From NCBI RefSeq assembly GCF_003071365.1, contig NZ_CP028960.1, positions 124,001 to 188,000 on the forward strand: a DNA stretch of 64,000 nucleotides, written 5' to 3'. This DNA is from Methyloceanibacter sp. wino2 (GTDB lineage: Bacteria > Pseudomonadota > Alphaproteobacteria > Rhizobiales > Methyloligellaceae). Below, piece by piece: positions 44,632-55,251 of this stretch. The position numbers and the translations under genes are program-made. Each line of letters begins with the position of its first letter. Position 1 is the first letter of the stretch. Under the pieces are notes generated by a model, which made no database searches, was not told the origin of the DNA, and saw only the letters and a program-made list of their open reading frames with translations.

Positions 44632-47397
44632 TTAGCCCGTCTCTCCGCCGTCCGGATCGAGCGGCACATCTGCATCGTCTTCCCCGCTTTCGTCGCCGTT
44701 GCCGGCTTCGTCGGGAATGTGCTCGACGGAAACGACACGCTCGTCCGCGGCCGTATCGAAGACGATGACCCCCTGGGTCGACCGGCCGACGACCGAGATG
44801 CCGTCCACCGGCACGCGGATTAGCTGGCCCCGGTCGGTCACGAGCATGAGCTGGTCGCTGTCATCGGCCGGGAACGAGGCGACGAGCTTGCCGTTCCGCT
44901 CATTCACGATCATGCCGATGATGCCCTTCCCGCCTCGGCCCGACACCCGGAACTCGTAGGCGCTGGAGCGCTTGCCGTAGCCGTTCTCCGAAATCGTCAG
45001 CACCATCTGCTCGTGGGCGCTGAGTTCGGCGTAGCGCTCGGGACTGATCGCCACGGTTTCGGCGCCTTCTGCCTCTTGTTCCATGTCGGGCTCCTGCTCG
45101 CCGCCGCGGCGGACCATGTTGGCCTGGCGGACATAGGCGGCACGCTCGGCCGCATCCGCGTCCACATGGGTCAGGATGGCCATGGAGATGACTTCGTCGC
45201 CCTTGCCGAGATTGATGCCCCGGACACCGGATGATTGGCGCCCCTTGAACACGCGGACATCGGTGACAGGGAAGCGGATGGCTTGGCCGTCGGCCGACGT
45301 CAGCAGCACATCCTGCCGCTCGTTGCAGACCTCGACGCCGACAATGTGGTCGCCCTCCTCCAGCTTCATGGCGATCTTGCCGTTCTGGCGGACCTCGATG
45401 AAGTCGGAGAGCTTGTTGCGGCGAACCCCGCCATCGTTGGTGGCGAACATCACGTCGAGCTTCTCCCAGGACGCCTCGTCCTCGGGGAGCGGCAGAATGG
45501 TCGTGATGATCTCGTCCTTGCCGAGCGGCAGCAGATTGATGAGGGCCTTGCCACGCGCTTGAGGCGCCGCCTGCGGCAACCGCCAGACCTTCATCTTGTA
45601 GACCATGCCGCGCGACGAGAAGAACAAGACGGGCGTGTGGGTGTTGGCAACGAACAGACGGCTGACGAAATCCTCATCGCGCGTCGCCATGCCGGCGCGT
45701 CCCTTGCCGCCCCGGCGCTGCGCGCGGTAGGCGGTAAGCGGCACGCGCTTGATGTAGCCCTTGTGGGACACGGTCACGACCATGTCCTCGCGTTGAATGA
45801 GGTCCTCGTCCTCGACCTCGCCCATCATCTCGGTGATCTCGGTCCGCCGCGGCGTGCCGAACTGCTCCTTGAGCTCGTTCAGTTCGCCCTTGACGATGTC
45901 GACGATCCGGGAGCGCGACCGCAGGATCTCCAGATAGTCGGCGATCTGCGCGCCGAGCCCCTTCAGTTCATCGCCGATCTCGTCGCGCCCAAGCGCGGTC
46001 AGGCGCTGCAGCCTAAGATCGAGAATGGCCTTCGCCTGCTCTTCGGAGAGCTTGTAGGTGCCTTGCTCGGAAACCTTGTGGCGGGGATCGGCAATCAGCT
46101 CCACGAGCGGCGCGACGTCCTTGGCCGGCCAGTCCCGCTCCATCAACTGCGCGCGCGCGGTGGACGGATCCGGGGCTTTCCGGATCAGCGCGATGACCTC
46201 GTCGATATTGGCGACGGCGATGGCAAGGCCAACGAGCACATGGGCGCGTTCGCGCGCCTTCTTGAGCTGATGCTTGATGCGCCGGCCGACGACCTCCTCG
46301 CGGAAGTCGGTGAACGCCAGGATCAAGTCCTTGAGATTGAGGACCTCTGGACGGCCGCCGTTCAGCGCGACCATGTTGCAGCCGAACGTGCTTTGCAGCG
46401 GCGAGAACCGGTAGAGCTGATTGCGCACCACGTCGGCCATGGCCTCGCGCTTCAGCTCGATGACCACCCGCATCCCCTGACGGTCGCTCTCGTCGCGAAT
46501 GTCGGAAATGCCTTCGATCTTCTTGTCGCGGACGAGTTCGGCGATCTTCTCGACCATCGATGCCTTGTTCACCTGATAGGGAATCTCTGTGACGATCAGC
46601 GCTTCGCGGTCCTTGCGAACCTCTTCCACATGCACGCGACCGCGCATGATCACGGAGCCGCGGCCCTTGTGATAGGCGGAGCGGATGCCTTGGCGCCCGA
46701 GGATGAGACCGCCCGTCGGAAAGTCCGGACCCGGAACGATTTCGATGAGTTCGTCGATCTCGATGGCCGGGTTGTCCAGATAGGCGATACAGGCGTCGCA
46801 AACCTCGGTGAGATTGTGCGGCGGAATATTCGTCGCCATGCCGACGGCGATGCCGCCGGCGCCGTTGACGAGCAGATTCGGGAACTTGGCCGGCAGGACG
46901 ACCGGCTCCTGCTCGCGCCCGTCATAGTTGGGCTGGAAGTCGACCGTGTCGTTCTCGAGGTCGTCGAGCAGCGCCATGGCGGGCTTGGCGAGGCGCACCT
47001 CGGTGTAACGCTCGGCCGCGGGCGGATCGCCGTCGATGGAGCCGAAGTTCCCCTGCCCGTCGAGCAGCGGCAGCCGCATGGAGAAGTCCTGCGCGAGGCG
47101 CACCAGCGCGTCGTAGATCGCCTGGTTGCCGTGCGGATGGTACTTACCCATCGTGTCGCCGGTCACGCGCGCGCATTTGTTGTACGGCCGGTCCGGCGTG
47201 TAGTTGTTCTCGCGCATCGAGTACAGGATGCGGCGGTGCACGGGCTTGAGGCCGTCACGCGCATCGGGCAGCGCACGCGACACGATCACGCTCATGGCGT
47301 AATCGAGATAGGAGCGCTTCATCTCATCGATGAGCGAAATCGGTCGGATATCGGAGGAGGACGGCTCCTCGACGCCTTCGTCTTCTTCGTCAGCCAA
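44632..47397 (-). CDS. gyrA: DNA gyrase subunit A
   Basis: 921 residues. '[18 protein letters not shown]', catalytic Tyr131 in 'AAERYTEVR', the GyrA box 'QRRGGKG' and C-terminal beta-pinwheel repeats ('[31 protein letters not shown]', '[22 protein letters not shown]') are all present. It ends with an acidic tail. The quinolone region reads '[10 protein letters not shown]', so E. coli Asp82 and Ser83 are Asn91 and Gln92 here. An acidic N-terminal extension precedes '[15 protein letters not shown]'. Confidence 0.97.
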   Translation of the reverse strand: MADEEDEGVEEPSSSDIRPISLIDEMKRSYLDYAMSVIVSRALPDARDGLKPVHRRILYSMRENNYTPDRPYNKCARVTGDTMGKYHPHGNQAIYDALVRLAQDFSMRLPLLDGQGNFGSIDGDPPAAERYTEVRLAKPAMALLDDLENDTVDFQPNYDGREQEPVVLPAKFPNLLVNGAGGIAVGMATNIPPHNLTEVCDACIAYLDNPAIEIDELIEIVPGPDFPTGGLILGRQGIRSAYHKGRGSVIMRGRVHVEEVRKDREALIVTEIPYQVNKASMVEKIAELVRDKKIEGISDIRDESDRQGMRVVIELKREAMADVVRNQLYRFSPLQSTFGCNMVALNGGRPEVLNLKDLILAFTDFREEVVGRRIKHQLKKARERAHVLVGLAIAVANIDEVIALIRKAPDPSTARAQLMERDWPAKDVAPLVELIADPRHKVSEQGTYKLSEEQAKAILDLRLQRLTALGRDEIGDELKGLGAQIADYLEILRSRSRIVDIVKGELNELKEQFGTPRRTEITEMMGEVEDEDLIQREDMVVTVSHKGYIKRVPLTAYRAQRRGGKGRAGMATRDEDFVSRLFVANTHTPVLFFSSRGMVYKMKVWRLPQAAPQARGKALINLLPLGKDEIITTILPLPEDEASWEKLDVMFATNDGGVRRNKLSDFIEVRQNGKIAMKLEEGDHIVGVEVCNERQDVLLTSADGQAIRFPVTDVRVFKGRQSSGVRGINLGKGDEVISMAILTHVDADAAERAAYVRQANMVRRGGEQEPDMEQEAEGAETVAISPERYAELSAHEQMVLTISENGYGKRSSAYEFRVSGRGGKGIIGMIVNERNGKLVASFPADDSDQLMLVTDRGQLIRVPVDGISVVGRSTQGVIVFDTAADERVVSVEHIPDEAGNGDESGEDDADVPLDPDGGETG

Positions 47398-47922
47398 GGA
47401 CGGAATTGCCTTCTAAAATCGGTCGAAGAACGCACTCCCAAGCGCGCCGATGCTTGAGCCGCGCGGGGTTCTTAGGATGCGTTCGAGAAGCTGTTTCTAT
47501 AGCTGATTTCGGTCCGATTCTGCAACCGCCAACGGCCTCTTATAGGCAGGATTTTATCCATAAAATACAGACACTTGCCAAAGCCGTCGGTGCGGCAAAT
47601 AGAGCTGGCGGATTCGGCGCTTCGGAACGGCGATTCTGGGCCGCGCCGGCAACCGTTCGTAAACGCTTAAATAGGACCATGGAGGTCTGAATTACCTCCT
47701 CGCCGGGTGGCTTTCCGCCCCCCATTTTCGTGCAGAAAAGCGCGCCCGCCTGTCGCATTGAAGACCTAGATCAAGGTCCCATTTGAAGGATGTGGTTTGC
47801 TTGGCACCAACCAAGACATGATTTTCATCCGGTCTTGATCCTTCTGAAATTGACCTTCCAGAAACTGGCGCCTGAGACTGTGGCGCCTCGATCGAGACCC
47901 TTACTAGAAGGAAGACGACATC
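47398..47922. other. 525-bp intergenic region between gyrA and ferritin-like gene
   Basis: It is divergent and should carry promoters for both genes. I see two AT-rich parts (around 47540-47580 and 47790-47860) but no tRNA, no terminator and no convincing coding frame. A TTGAT...TGAA imperfect anaerobox-like sequence lies near 47838-47851. Confidence 0.4.
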
Positions 47923-48408
47923 ATGAGTAACGAGACGACGATGAAGAACCTGCAGAAGGCGCTGTCGATGGAGCTGTCGGCAATGCACCAGTACCAGCTT
48001 CACGCCCATACATTGGATGACTGGGGGCTCGACAAGCTGGCGGCGCAGATGCGCGAGGAGATGACCGAAGAGCTGGGCCACTCCAACGAGTACATGAACC
48101 GCATCATGTTCCTGAACGGCGAGCCGGAGCTCGAGTTCTACAAGAAGCCGGTCAAGGCAACCTCGCTCGAAGCCATGTTCAAGGCCGACCTCGCCGACGA
48201 AGAAGAGGCGATCGCCTTCTACACCCATGCCGCCATGCAGGCGTCCGAGCAGGCCGATGTCGGGACGCGGACGCTGTTCGAGAAGATCCTCCTCGACGAG
48301 GAAGGACACAAGAGCTGGCTCGAACTGCAGCTGAGCCTGCTGGATCGTCTCGGCGAGAAGACCTTCAGCTCCAAATACGTGTCCGGCGTCGAGTCAGCCA
48401 GCGACTAA
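47923..48408 (+). CDS. Bacterioferritin-like di-iron protein lacking the haem Met
   Basis: 161 residues, four-helix ferritin fold. Di-iron ligands fit Bfr with a one-residue offset: Glu17 ('MELSAMHQYQLHA'), Glu50 and His53 ('EELGHSNEY'), Glu93 and Glu126/His129 ('DEEGHKSW'). The Met that binds haem in E. coli Bfr (52) is Leu51, so haem-free storage or oxidase activity is expected. GGAAG stands ~12 nt before the ATG. Likely iron detoxification (inference). Confidence 0.88.
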   Translation: MSNETTMKNLQKALSMELSAMHQYQLHAHTLDDWGLDKLAAQMREEMTEELGHSNEYMNRIMFLNGEPELEFYKKPVKATSLEAMFKADLADEEEAIAFYTHAAMQASEQADVGTRTLFEKILLDEEGHKSWLELQLSLLDRLGEKTFSSKYVSGVESASD

Positions 48409-48484
48409 CAGGCAGGATATCCGTGTTCGCGGCGCCGTCGTGGCTCACGTCACGCGGCGATCCGCGCCACGGCAACTGGACTTT

Positions 48485-48520
48485 GAATTTGGAAGAAGCC
48501 CCGAATTTGGAAGAAGCGCC
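48485..48520. repeat. 18-bp tandem duplication
   Basis: GAATTTGGAAGAAGCCCC (48485-48502) is repeated directly at 48503-48520 with one mismatch (CC to GC), in the short gap between the ferritin-like gene and ssb. Confidence 0.9.
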
Positions 48521-48542
48521 TGAGGTGCGGCCCTGAGACGTC

Positions 48543-49010
48543 CTAGAACGGGATCTCGTCGTCCAGTTCCTTGTTGAACGATCCGCCGCCGCTGAGGGGC
48601 TTGGTGCGGCCGAAATCGCCACCACCGCCGCCGCTCTCGCTCATGCCCCCGCCCTGCTGGCGTCCGTCGAGCATGGTCAGCGTCGAATTGAAGCCCTGCA
48701 GCACGACCTCGGTGGTGTAGCGCTCCTGACCGGACTGATCTTCCCATTTGCGGGTCTGCAGCGAACCCTCGACATAGACCTTCGAGCCTTTGCGCAGATA
48801 CTGCTCGGCCACCCGCGCAAGCCCTTCGGAGAAAATCACCACCCGGTGCCATTCGGTCTTCTCGCGGCGCTCGCCCGAATTCTTGTCCCGCCAGCTGTCG
48901 GTGGTCGCCAGACGCAGGTTGACGATGGGGCGCCCGTCCTGGGTGTGGCGCACTTCGGGGTCGGCACCGAGGTTTCCGATGAGAATAACTTTGTTGACCG
49001 ATCCGGCCAT
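48543..49010 (-). CDS. ssb: Single-stranded DNA-binding protein
   Basis: 155 residues. OB-fold '[41 protein letters not shown]', then '[32 protein letters not shown]'. A Gly-rich linker leads to the acidic tip 'DDEIPF' that docks partner proteins. ssb often lies divergent from uvrA; here three other genes separate them. Confidence 0.97.
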   Translation of the reverse strand: MAGSVNKVILIGNLGADPEVRHTQDGRPIVNLRLATTDSWRDKNSGERREKTEWHRVVIFSEGLARVAEQYLRKGSKVYVEGSLQTRKWEDQSGQERYTTEVVLQGFNSTLTMLDGRQQGGGMSESGGGGGDFGRTKPLSGGGSFNKELDDEIPF

Positions 49011-49331
49011 GCTTCCGACCTCCCCGCATACAAGCCGCTGAAATAATCAAGGTCCGCGCGAGCTTCGAGCCCACGACGGCCAATCCGGCACGATAGGCGC
49101 ATGAGCACCGGCGTGCCAGGACACATCGCCCGCCTGTCCCCCCTGTCCACAACCTGGGGGACGATGGCAAGGCAGGCCAAATGTACCGGTTTTGTTCTCA
49201 TCCGTCTACCATGTTGCCCTCTTGTTATTCCTTGGCGTGCGCCCTATGGCTAACAAAACGACAGATAATATTTTGGCAGTGCGCCCCGTCCTCCGAGGGT
49301 GACTGCCCCAGATCCAGGAAAAGCAAGAACG

Positions 49332-49943
49332 ATGCAGCGGCAGGTCCGCCAGGGACAGACATCCACGCGCCGTAAGGGCAAACGGCGCGACCCACGGGTC
49401 AAATATTTCGGCTTCACCGCCATGCAGTGGCCCTTCATCGCCACGCTGGTTGGCAACTGGCTGTTTTCGGCGGCCGTCTTTGCCGCCGGCAAGACGTTTT
49501 GGGATTGGACTCCCGAGGCGTGGGGCATCGCCGACCGTCTGGCTCTCGTCATCAAGGATGCCGTGGTGGCCATCCTTCCCGGCGTGCTTGGCATTTGTAT
49601 CGTTGCCGCGCAGCGGCTTGACCCGTCCATGTTCGTCGGCTCAACGCCGAAGCCGAACTCCCCGGTCGAGATCAACACCAAGTTCATCCTGAACACGTTC
49701 GAGCAGTTCACCGCCTACTTCATCGCCAATGCGGGCCTGGCGATGTACTGCCCCATCGAGGAAGCGCGCACGCTGCCGATCCTGACGGGGCTATTCGTGC
49801 TGGGCCGGATCCTGTTCTGGGTCGGCTATCACAAGAACCCGTACCTTCGGGCCTTCGGCTTTGGCGTGACGTTCTACCCGACCGTGATCGCCTATGTGTG
49901 GCTCATCCTGATCATGGTGTTTGGGATCCGCGTTCCGCTCTAG
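49332..49943 (+). CDS. MAPEG family membrane protein
   Basis: 203 residues from ATG 49332, with GGAAAAG about 9 nt upstream; a GTG at 49299 is the alternative. After a basic N-terminus come four hydrophobic segments. The last part has the MAPEG pattern 'FILNTFEQFTAYFIANAGLAMYCP', 'LPILTGLFVLGRILFWVGYHKNPYLRAFGFGVTFYP' with the N..E and R...GY...P motif. MAPEG proteins include microsomal glutathione transferases; activity here is unknown. Confidence 0.85.
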   Translation: MQRQVRQGQTSTRRKGKRRDPRVKYFGFTAMQWPFIATLVGNWLFSAAVFAAGKTFWDWTPEAWGIADRLALVIKDAVVAILPGVLGICIVAAQRLDPSMFVGSTPKPNSPVEINTKFILNTFEQFTAYFIANAGLAMYCPIEEARTLPILTGLFVLGRILFWVGYHKNPYLRAFGFGVTFYPTVIAYVWLILIMVFGIRVPL

Positions 49944-50500
49944 CGGCTATTCTGCCACTGCAGCACGGTTTCGCTCGGCCACAACAGCATGAGCACGTTG
50001 AGGGCGAGGCCGTCGCGAATCATGATCCCGGTGAAGAGCTCGAAGGCGACGCCGATCGTCACGGTGAGCCACACCGGCAGCCGGCTCGCGAGCACGAAGC
50101 CTAAGACCATGAACAGGATGTCGCTCACCGAGTTGAGGACGCTATCTCCGTAATAGTCGAGCGCGACCGTGGCTTCGCGATAGCGGTCGATCACGTAGTC
50201 GGTGTTCTCGATGATCTCCCAGGCCGCTTCCGCGCCGATGGCGAGCAGCAGCCGCGTGCCGACCGAGGCCCGCGGCGCGATCAGCCAGAACAGAAGATAG
50301 AACAGGAAGCCGTGGATGACATGCGAGGGCGTGTACCAGTCGATGATGTGCTGGGAGTTCTCCGAGCTCACCACCTGAAAGTGCCACAGCTTCACGGTCC
50401 CGCATTTGCAGATCCATGGATGCCCCATGGCGTAAAGCGCGAGAGCCGTCGCCACGATCAGACCGGCGGCCAGGAGATATTGGGTGCGGGTGATGGTCAT
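49940..50500 (-). CDS. UPF0314 (DUF2585) membrane protein
   Basis: 186 residues with five or so membrane segments. Family landmarks: 'GHPWICKCGTVKLWHFQVVSSENSQHIIDWYTPSHVIHGFLFYLLFW' and 'AAWEIIENTDYVIDRYREATVALDYYGDSVLNSVSDILFMVLGF'. This is the rhizobial UPF0314 protein; function unknown. It is convergent with the MAPEG gene, the stops overlapping by 4 nt. Confidence 0.93.
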   Translation of the reverse strand: MTITRTQYLLAAGLIVATALALYAMGHPWICKCGTVKLWHFQVVSSENSQHIIDWYTPSHVIHGFLFYLLFWLIAPRASVGTRLLLAIGAEAAWEIIENTDYVIDRYREATVALDYYGDSVLNSVSDILFMVLGFVLASRLPVWLTVTIGVAFELFTGIMIRDGLALNVLMLLWPSETVLQWQNSR

Positions 50501-50604
50501 GGATTTTGTCAGCGCTCGCGAATCGGACCTTGATGTCGTTTGATTGCGTATAGCCCATTCTCCGCCGTCTCCGGTTCGGAGAGTGCGCGCGATAGGAGAC
50601 AGTC

Positions 50605-52173
50605 ATGACGCAAGACGAGGCACTGGAGCTGCTCAAGACCGGCGCCAGCGTCTTCCTGACGGGCCGGCCCGGCAGCGGCAAAACCCACACGGTGAATCGC
50701 TACCTGGAAGACCTGGCCGAGGCGGGCATCCCTTACGCCTACACGGCCTCGACGGGCATCGCCGCCACCCACGGTCATGGGGTCACCATCCACGCCTGGA
50801 GCGGGGTCGGCGTCAAAAGCGCCCTCACCCGGCGTGACCTGGACACGATCGCCGGCAATCGCCGGCTTGCGGGGCGCATCGAGAAGACCAAGGTCCTCGT
50901 CATTGACGAAGTGTCGATGCTGCCCGCCCGGACCTTGACCTTGGCGGATACGGTCTGCCGTCATGTGCGGGCAACGAACGCGCCGTTCGGCGGCCTCCAG
51001 GTGGTGCTTGTCGGAGACTTCTTTCAGTTGCCGCCTGTCGTACGCCGCCAGTCCGATGAAGGCATGCTGCAATTCGGCGGTGACGACGAGGACTCGGACG
51101 CAAGTTTCGCCCATGGCTCCGCCGCCTGGCGCGATCTCGATCCCACCGTCTGCTATCTGTCCGAACAGCATCGCCAAGAGGACCGGCCCTTCCTCGATAT
51201 TCTCGATGCGATCCGCGCCAACGCCTGCACCGAGGTTCATCGCGAGCGTCTTGCGGCGCGCGTCGTGGCGCACGATACGCTGCCCCCTACCCGCACGCGG
51301 CTCTTCACCCACAATGCCGCCGTTGACGACATCAACCGGCAGCAGCTCGCGAAGCTGAACGGCGAGCCGCACGTCTTCCCCATGACCGGCAAAGGCGCCC
51401 AGTTCGCCATCGACGCCCTGAAGCGGGGCTGCCTTTCGCCGGAGACGCTGGCTCTGAAACTCGGGGCCGTGGTGATGTTCACCAAGAACGATCCTGCCGG
51501 ACGCTACGTCAACGGCACGCTGGGGCTGGTGGAGGATTTCGACGCCGAAACCGGCGCGCCGGTCGTGCGCACCAAGGGCGGCAAGCGCATCGTCGCGGAA
51601 CCCGTGACCTGGAAGATCGAGGAAGGCGGTTCGGAGCGCGCAAGCATCACCCAGCATCCGTTGCGCCTCGCATGGGCCATTACCGTCCATAAGAGCCAGG
51701 GCATGTCGCTGGACGCCGCCGTGATCGATCTCTCGAAGGCCTTCGAGTTCGGCCAGGGCTACGTGGCCCTTTCCCGTCTGCGCAGTCTCAAAGGGCTGCA
51801 GCTTCTGGGCCTCAACGAGCGCGCGTTGCAGGTCCACCCCCAGGCCATCGAGAAGGACGCCGAGTTCCGCAGCGCCTCGGAAGACGCGCTCGAGGCTCTG
51901 AAACGGCTTGCGCCGAAGGAACTCGACCTGCGGCAGCAGGCCTTCATGGAAGCGCACGGGGGAGCCGCCGCCGATGCGGCCGGGAAGAGCTACGACGTCG
52001 CCACCCTGCGCCAGACCCACGGCAAGGCCTATGCCCCCTGGACCGAAGCGGAAGAGCAGGAACTGCGCCGCCTGCACCATGTGGGAGAAAGCCCGACCGC
52101 GATCGCCGAGATCCTGGGGCGCAAGCCTGGCGCCATCCGCTCGCGCCTTAAGAAGCTGGCGCTGATTTCCTGA
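50605..52173 (+). CDS. PIF1-like SF1B DNA helicase with C-terminal Myb/SANT-like domain
   Basis: 522 residues. Walker A 'GRPGSGKT' at 20-27, 'YTASTGIAA', Walker B 'VIDEVSML' at ~99-106, 'VVLVGDFFQLPPV', a UvrD_C_2-like 'AWAITVHKSQGMSLDAAVIDL' and 'GQGYVALSRLRSLKGLQLLG'. This is the PIF1/RecD2-like family (5'-3' unwinding, inferred). The final ~48 residues ('PWTEAEEQELRRLHHVGESPTAIAEILGRKPGAIRSRLKKL') form a Myb/SANT-like HTH. GGAGA precedes the ATG. It lies just upstream of uvrA. Confidence 0.9.
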   Translation: MTQDEALELLKTGASVFLTGRPGSGKTHTVNRYLEDLAEAGIPYAYTASTGIAATHGHGVTIHAWSGVGVKSALTRRDLDTIAGNRRLAGRIEKTKVLVIDEVSMLPARTLTLADTVCRHVRATNAPFGGLQVVLVGDFFQLPPVVRRQSDEGMLQFGGDDEDSDASFAHGSAAWRDLDPTVCYLSEQHRQEDRPFLDILDAIRANACTEVHRERLAARVVAHDTLPPTRTRLFTHNAAVDDINRQQLAKLNGEPHVFPMTGKGAQFAIDALKRGCLSPETLALKLGAVVMFTKNDPAGRYVNGTLGLVEDFDAETGAPVVRTKGGKRIVAEPVTWKIEEGGSERASITQHPLRLAWAITVHKSQGMSLDAAVIDLSKAFEFGQGYVALSRLRSLKGLQLLGLNERALQVHPQAIEKDAEFRSASEDALEALKRLAPKELDLRQQAFMEAHGGAAADAAGKSYDVATLRQTHGKAYAPWTEAEEQELRRLHHVGESPTAIAEILGRKPGAIRSRLKKLALIS

Positions 52174-52254
52174 TGAAAAACCGCCCGGCATGACCCGCCT
52201 GCGGCCTCTTATGCCTTGCGCGAGGGGCCGCATCCCCCGACATTACCTCGCAGT

Positions 52255-55197
52255 ATGACGGCAAAATCCATCTCCATTCGCGGCGCCCGGGAACACAATC
52301 TCAAGAATGTGTCCCTCGACCTGCCGCGCGAAAAACTCGTGGTGATTACGGGCCTTTCCGGCTCCGGCAAGTCCTCGCTCGCCTTCGACACGATCTATGC
52401 CGAGGGGCAGCGGCGCTATGTGGAGAGCCTCTCGGCCTACGCGCGCCAGTTCCTGGACATGATGCAGAAGCCGGACGTGGACCATATCGAGGGTCTGTCT
52501 CCGGCCATCTCCATCGAGCAGAAAACCACCTCCAAGAACCCGCGCTCGACCGTGGGGACGGTGACGGAGATCTACGACTATATGCGCCTGCTCTGGGCGC
52601 GGGTCGGCATCCCCTATTCGCCCGCCACGGGTCTGCCCATCGAGAGCCAGACCGTGAGCCAGATGGTGGATCGGGTGCTGGCGCTGCCCGAAGGCACGCG
52701 GCTCTATCTGCTGGCGCCGATCGCGCGCGGCCGCAAGGGTGAATACCGGAAAGAACTGGCTGAGCTCCAGAAGAAGGGCTTCCAGCGGGTCAAGATCGAC
52801 AACGAATTCCACGAGATCTCCGAGGCCCCGAAGCTCGACAAGAAGCTGAAGCACGATATCGACGTGGTAGTGGACCGGGTCGTGGTGCGGTCCGACATGT
52901 CGGCGCGCCTGGCGGATTCGCTGGAGACGGCACTGTCGCTCTCCGACGGCATCGCCATCGCCGAGTTCGCCGATGAGCGCGGGCCCGGCGAGGACAAGCG
53001 CATCATCTTCTCGGCGAAGTTCGCCTGCCCCGTCTCGGGCTTCACCATCGAGGAGATCGAGCCGCGTCTGTTCTCGTTCAACAACCCCTACGGCGCCTGC
53101 CCCGAATGCGACGGGCTCGGCACGGAGCTGTTCTTCGAGCCGGACCTCGTGGTGCCGAATGATGCGCTGTCGCTGAACCGTGGCGCCATCGCGCCCTGGA
53201 CGCGCACGTCGGCGACATCGCCCTATTACCAGCAGACGCTGGAGGCGGTGGCCAAGCACTACAAGCAGCCCATGACGAAGCCGTGGAAGGACCTCCCCGA
53301 GGACTTCCGCGAGATCGTGCTGTACGGCTCCATCGACGAGGTCACGTTCACCTATGACGACGGTGTGCGGCGCTATGAGACCCAGAAGCCGTTCGAAGGG
53401 GTCATCACCAATATCGAACGGCGCTGGCGCGAGACCGAGTCCAACTGGGTGCGCGAGGAGCTGGAACGCTATCAGTCCGACCAGCCCTGCGAAGCCTGCG
53501 ACGGTTACCGCCTGAAGCCGCAGGCGCTGGCGGTGAAGATCGCCGGTCTCCATATCGGCGAAGTCACGGACATGTCGATCCGCGATGCCAAGGAATGGTT
53601 CGATGCCCTGCCCGGCGAACTCACGGCCAAGCAGAACGAGATCGCCGAACGCATCCTGAAAGAGATCCGTGAGCGGCTGAAATTCCTCGACGACGTGGGC
53701 TTGGAATATCTGACGCTGGCCCGCGCCTCCGGCACCCTCTCGGGCGGCGAGAGCCAGCGCATCCGCCTCGCCTCCCAGATCGGCTCGGGCCTCACCGGTG
53801 TCCTCTACGTGCTGGACGAGCCGTCGATTGGCCTGCACCAGCGCGACAATGCCCGCCTGCTCGACACGCTGAAGCACCTGCGCGATCTCGGCAACTCGGT
53901 GATCGTGGTGGAGCACGACGAAGACGCGATCCTCGAAAGTGATCACGTGGTCGACATGGGCCCAGGCGCCGGCGCGCTCGGCGGCAAGGTCGTGGCCGAA
54001 GGCACGCCCAAACAGATCATGCAGTCCCCGGACAGTCTCACGGGTCAGTACCTCGTGGGGCTGAAGCAGATCGAACTGCCGAAGAACCGCCGCAAGCCGA
54101 AACGCGGGCGCAGCCTCAAAGTCAAAGGCGCGCGCGAGAACAACCTCAAAGACATCGACGTGGAGCTGCCGCTCGGCCTCTTCACCTGCGTGACGGGCGT
54201 CTCGGGCGGCGGCAAGTCCACCTTCCTCATCGAGACGCTCTACCGCGCGGTCGCCCGCAAGCTGAACAATGCGCGCGAGCTCCCCGGCGAATACGACGAG
54301 ATCATAGGCCTCGAACATCTCGACAAGGTCATCGATATCGACCAGAGCCCGATCGGCCGCACGCCGCGCTCGAACCCCGCCACCTATACGGGCGCCTTCA
54401 CGCCCATCCGCGAATGGTTCGCCGAGCTGCCCGAGGCGAAGACGCGCGGCTACAAGCCGGGGCGCTTCTCCTTCAACGTGAAAGGCGGGCGCTGCGAAGC
54501 CTGCCAGGGCGACGGCGTCATCAAGATCGAGATGCACTTCCTGCCCGACATCTACGTCACCTGCGATGTGTGCAAGGGCAAGCGCTACGACCGCGAGACG
54601 CTGGAGATCAAGTTCAAGGGCAAGTCCATCGCCGACGTGCTGGACATGACCGTGGACGAGGCCGCCGAGCTGTTCAAGGCGGTGCCATCCGTGCGCGACA
54701 AACTCCTCACCCTCGCCCGCGTCGGCCTCGGCTATATCCATGTGGGCCAGCAGGCGACGACGCTGTCCGGCGGCGAGGCTCAGCGCATCAAGCTCTCCAA
54801 GGAGCTGTCGAAGCGCGCGACGGGACGTACACTGTATATTCTGGACGAGCCCACCACGGGACTGCACTTCCACGACGTGGCGAAGCTGCTCGAAGTGCTG
54901 CACGAGCTGGTCGACCAGGGCAACACCGTGATCGTCATCGAGCACAATCTCGAAGTGATCAAGACGGCCGACCACATCATCGACCTCGGCCCCGAAGGCG
55001 GCGACGGCGGCGGCCACGTGGTCGCCACCGGCACGCCCGAAGAGGTCGCGGCCGTCAAGGACAGCTACACGGGGCAGTATCTCAAGGAGCTGTTGGGGCG
55101 CAGGAGTAGTGTCGCGAAAGCGCCCGCGAAGTCAGCAAGCAAGACGGCTAAGCCGTCCAAGCGCACGCCCCGGAAGAAGGCCGAGGCTGCGGAGTGA
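52255..55197 (+). CDS. uvrA: Excinuclease ABC subunit UvrA
   Basis: 980 residues from ATG 52255 ('[19 protein letters not shown]'). Two ABC ATPases with Walker A 'GLSGSGKSS' and 'GVSGGGKST', signatures '[12 protein letters not shown]' and '[11 protein letters not shown]', and zinc Cys pairs ('CPEC', 'CEACDGYRL', '[17 protein letters not shown]'). It recognises lesions in nucleotide excision repair and loads UvrB; Mfd, at 5-9 kb, feeds it. A Lys/Ala/Ser-rich tail follows the second ATPase. Confidence 0.98.
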   Translation: MTAKSISIRGAREHNLKNVSLDLPREKLVVITGLSGSGKSSLAFDTIYAEGQRRYVESLSAYARQFLDMMQKPDVDHIEGLSPAISIEQKTTSKNPRSTVGTVTEIYDYMRLLWARVGIPYSPATGLPIESQTVSQMVDRVLALPEGTRLYLLAPIARGRKGEYRKELAELQKKGFQRVKIDNEFHEISEAPKLDKKLKHDIDVVVDRVVVRSDMSARLADSLETALSLSDGIAIAEFADERGPGEDKRIIFSAKFACPVSGFTIEEIEPRLFSFNNPYGACPECDGLGTELFFEPDLVVPNDALSLNRGAIAPWTRTSATSPYYQQTLEAVAKHYKQPMTKPWKDLPEDFREIVLYGSIDEVTFTYDDGVRRYETQKPFEGVITNIERRWRETESNWVREELERYQSDQPCEACDGYRLKPQALAVKIAGLHIGEVTDMSIRDAKEWFDALPGELTAKQNEIAERILKEIRERLKFLDDVGLEYLTLARASGTLSGGESQRIRLASQIGSGLTGVLYVLDEPSIGLHQRDNARLLDTLKHLRDLGNSVIVVEHDEDAILESDHVVDMGPGAGALGGKVVAEGTPKQIMQSPDSLTGQYLVGLKQIELPKNRRKPKRGRSLKVKGARENNLKDIDVELPLGLFTCVTGVSGGGKSTFLIETLYRAVARKLNNARELPGEYDEIIGLEHLDKVIDIDQSPIGRTPRSNPATYTGAFTPIREWFAELPEAKTRGYKPGRFSFNVKGGRCEACQGDGVIKIEMHFLPDIYVTCDVCKGKRYDRETLEIKFKGKSIADVLDMTVDEAAELFKAVPSVRDKLLTLARVGLGYIHVGQQATTLSGGEAQRIKLSKELSKRATGRTLYILDEPTTGLHFHDVAKLLEVLHELVDQGNTVIVIEHNLEVIKTADHIIDLGPEGGDGGGHVVATGTPEEVAAVKDSYTGQYLKELLGRRSSVAKAPAKSASKTAKPSKRTPRKKAEAAE

Positions 55198-55251
55198 TGG
55201 GCTAGGCCAGTTGGAGCTTCGGGGACTTTATTTGAGGCGAAGCTTCGGCAC

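Noticed and set aside
45235-47457. 740-codon plus-strand frame opposite gyrA
   Set aside because: It mirrors gyrA in a high-G+C region; the translated sequence has no family features.
52243-55017. 924-codon minus-strand frame opposite uvrA
   Set aside because: Antisense shadow of uvrA; composition is His/Asp/Val/Gly-rich noise.
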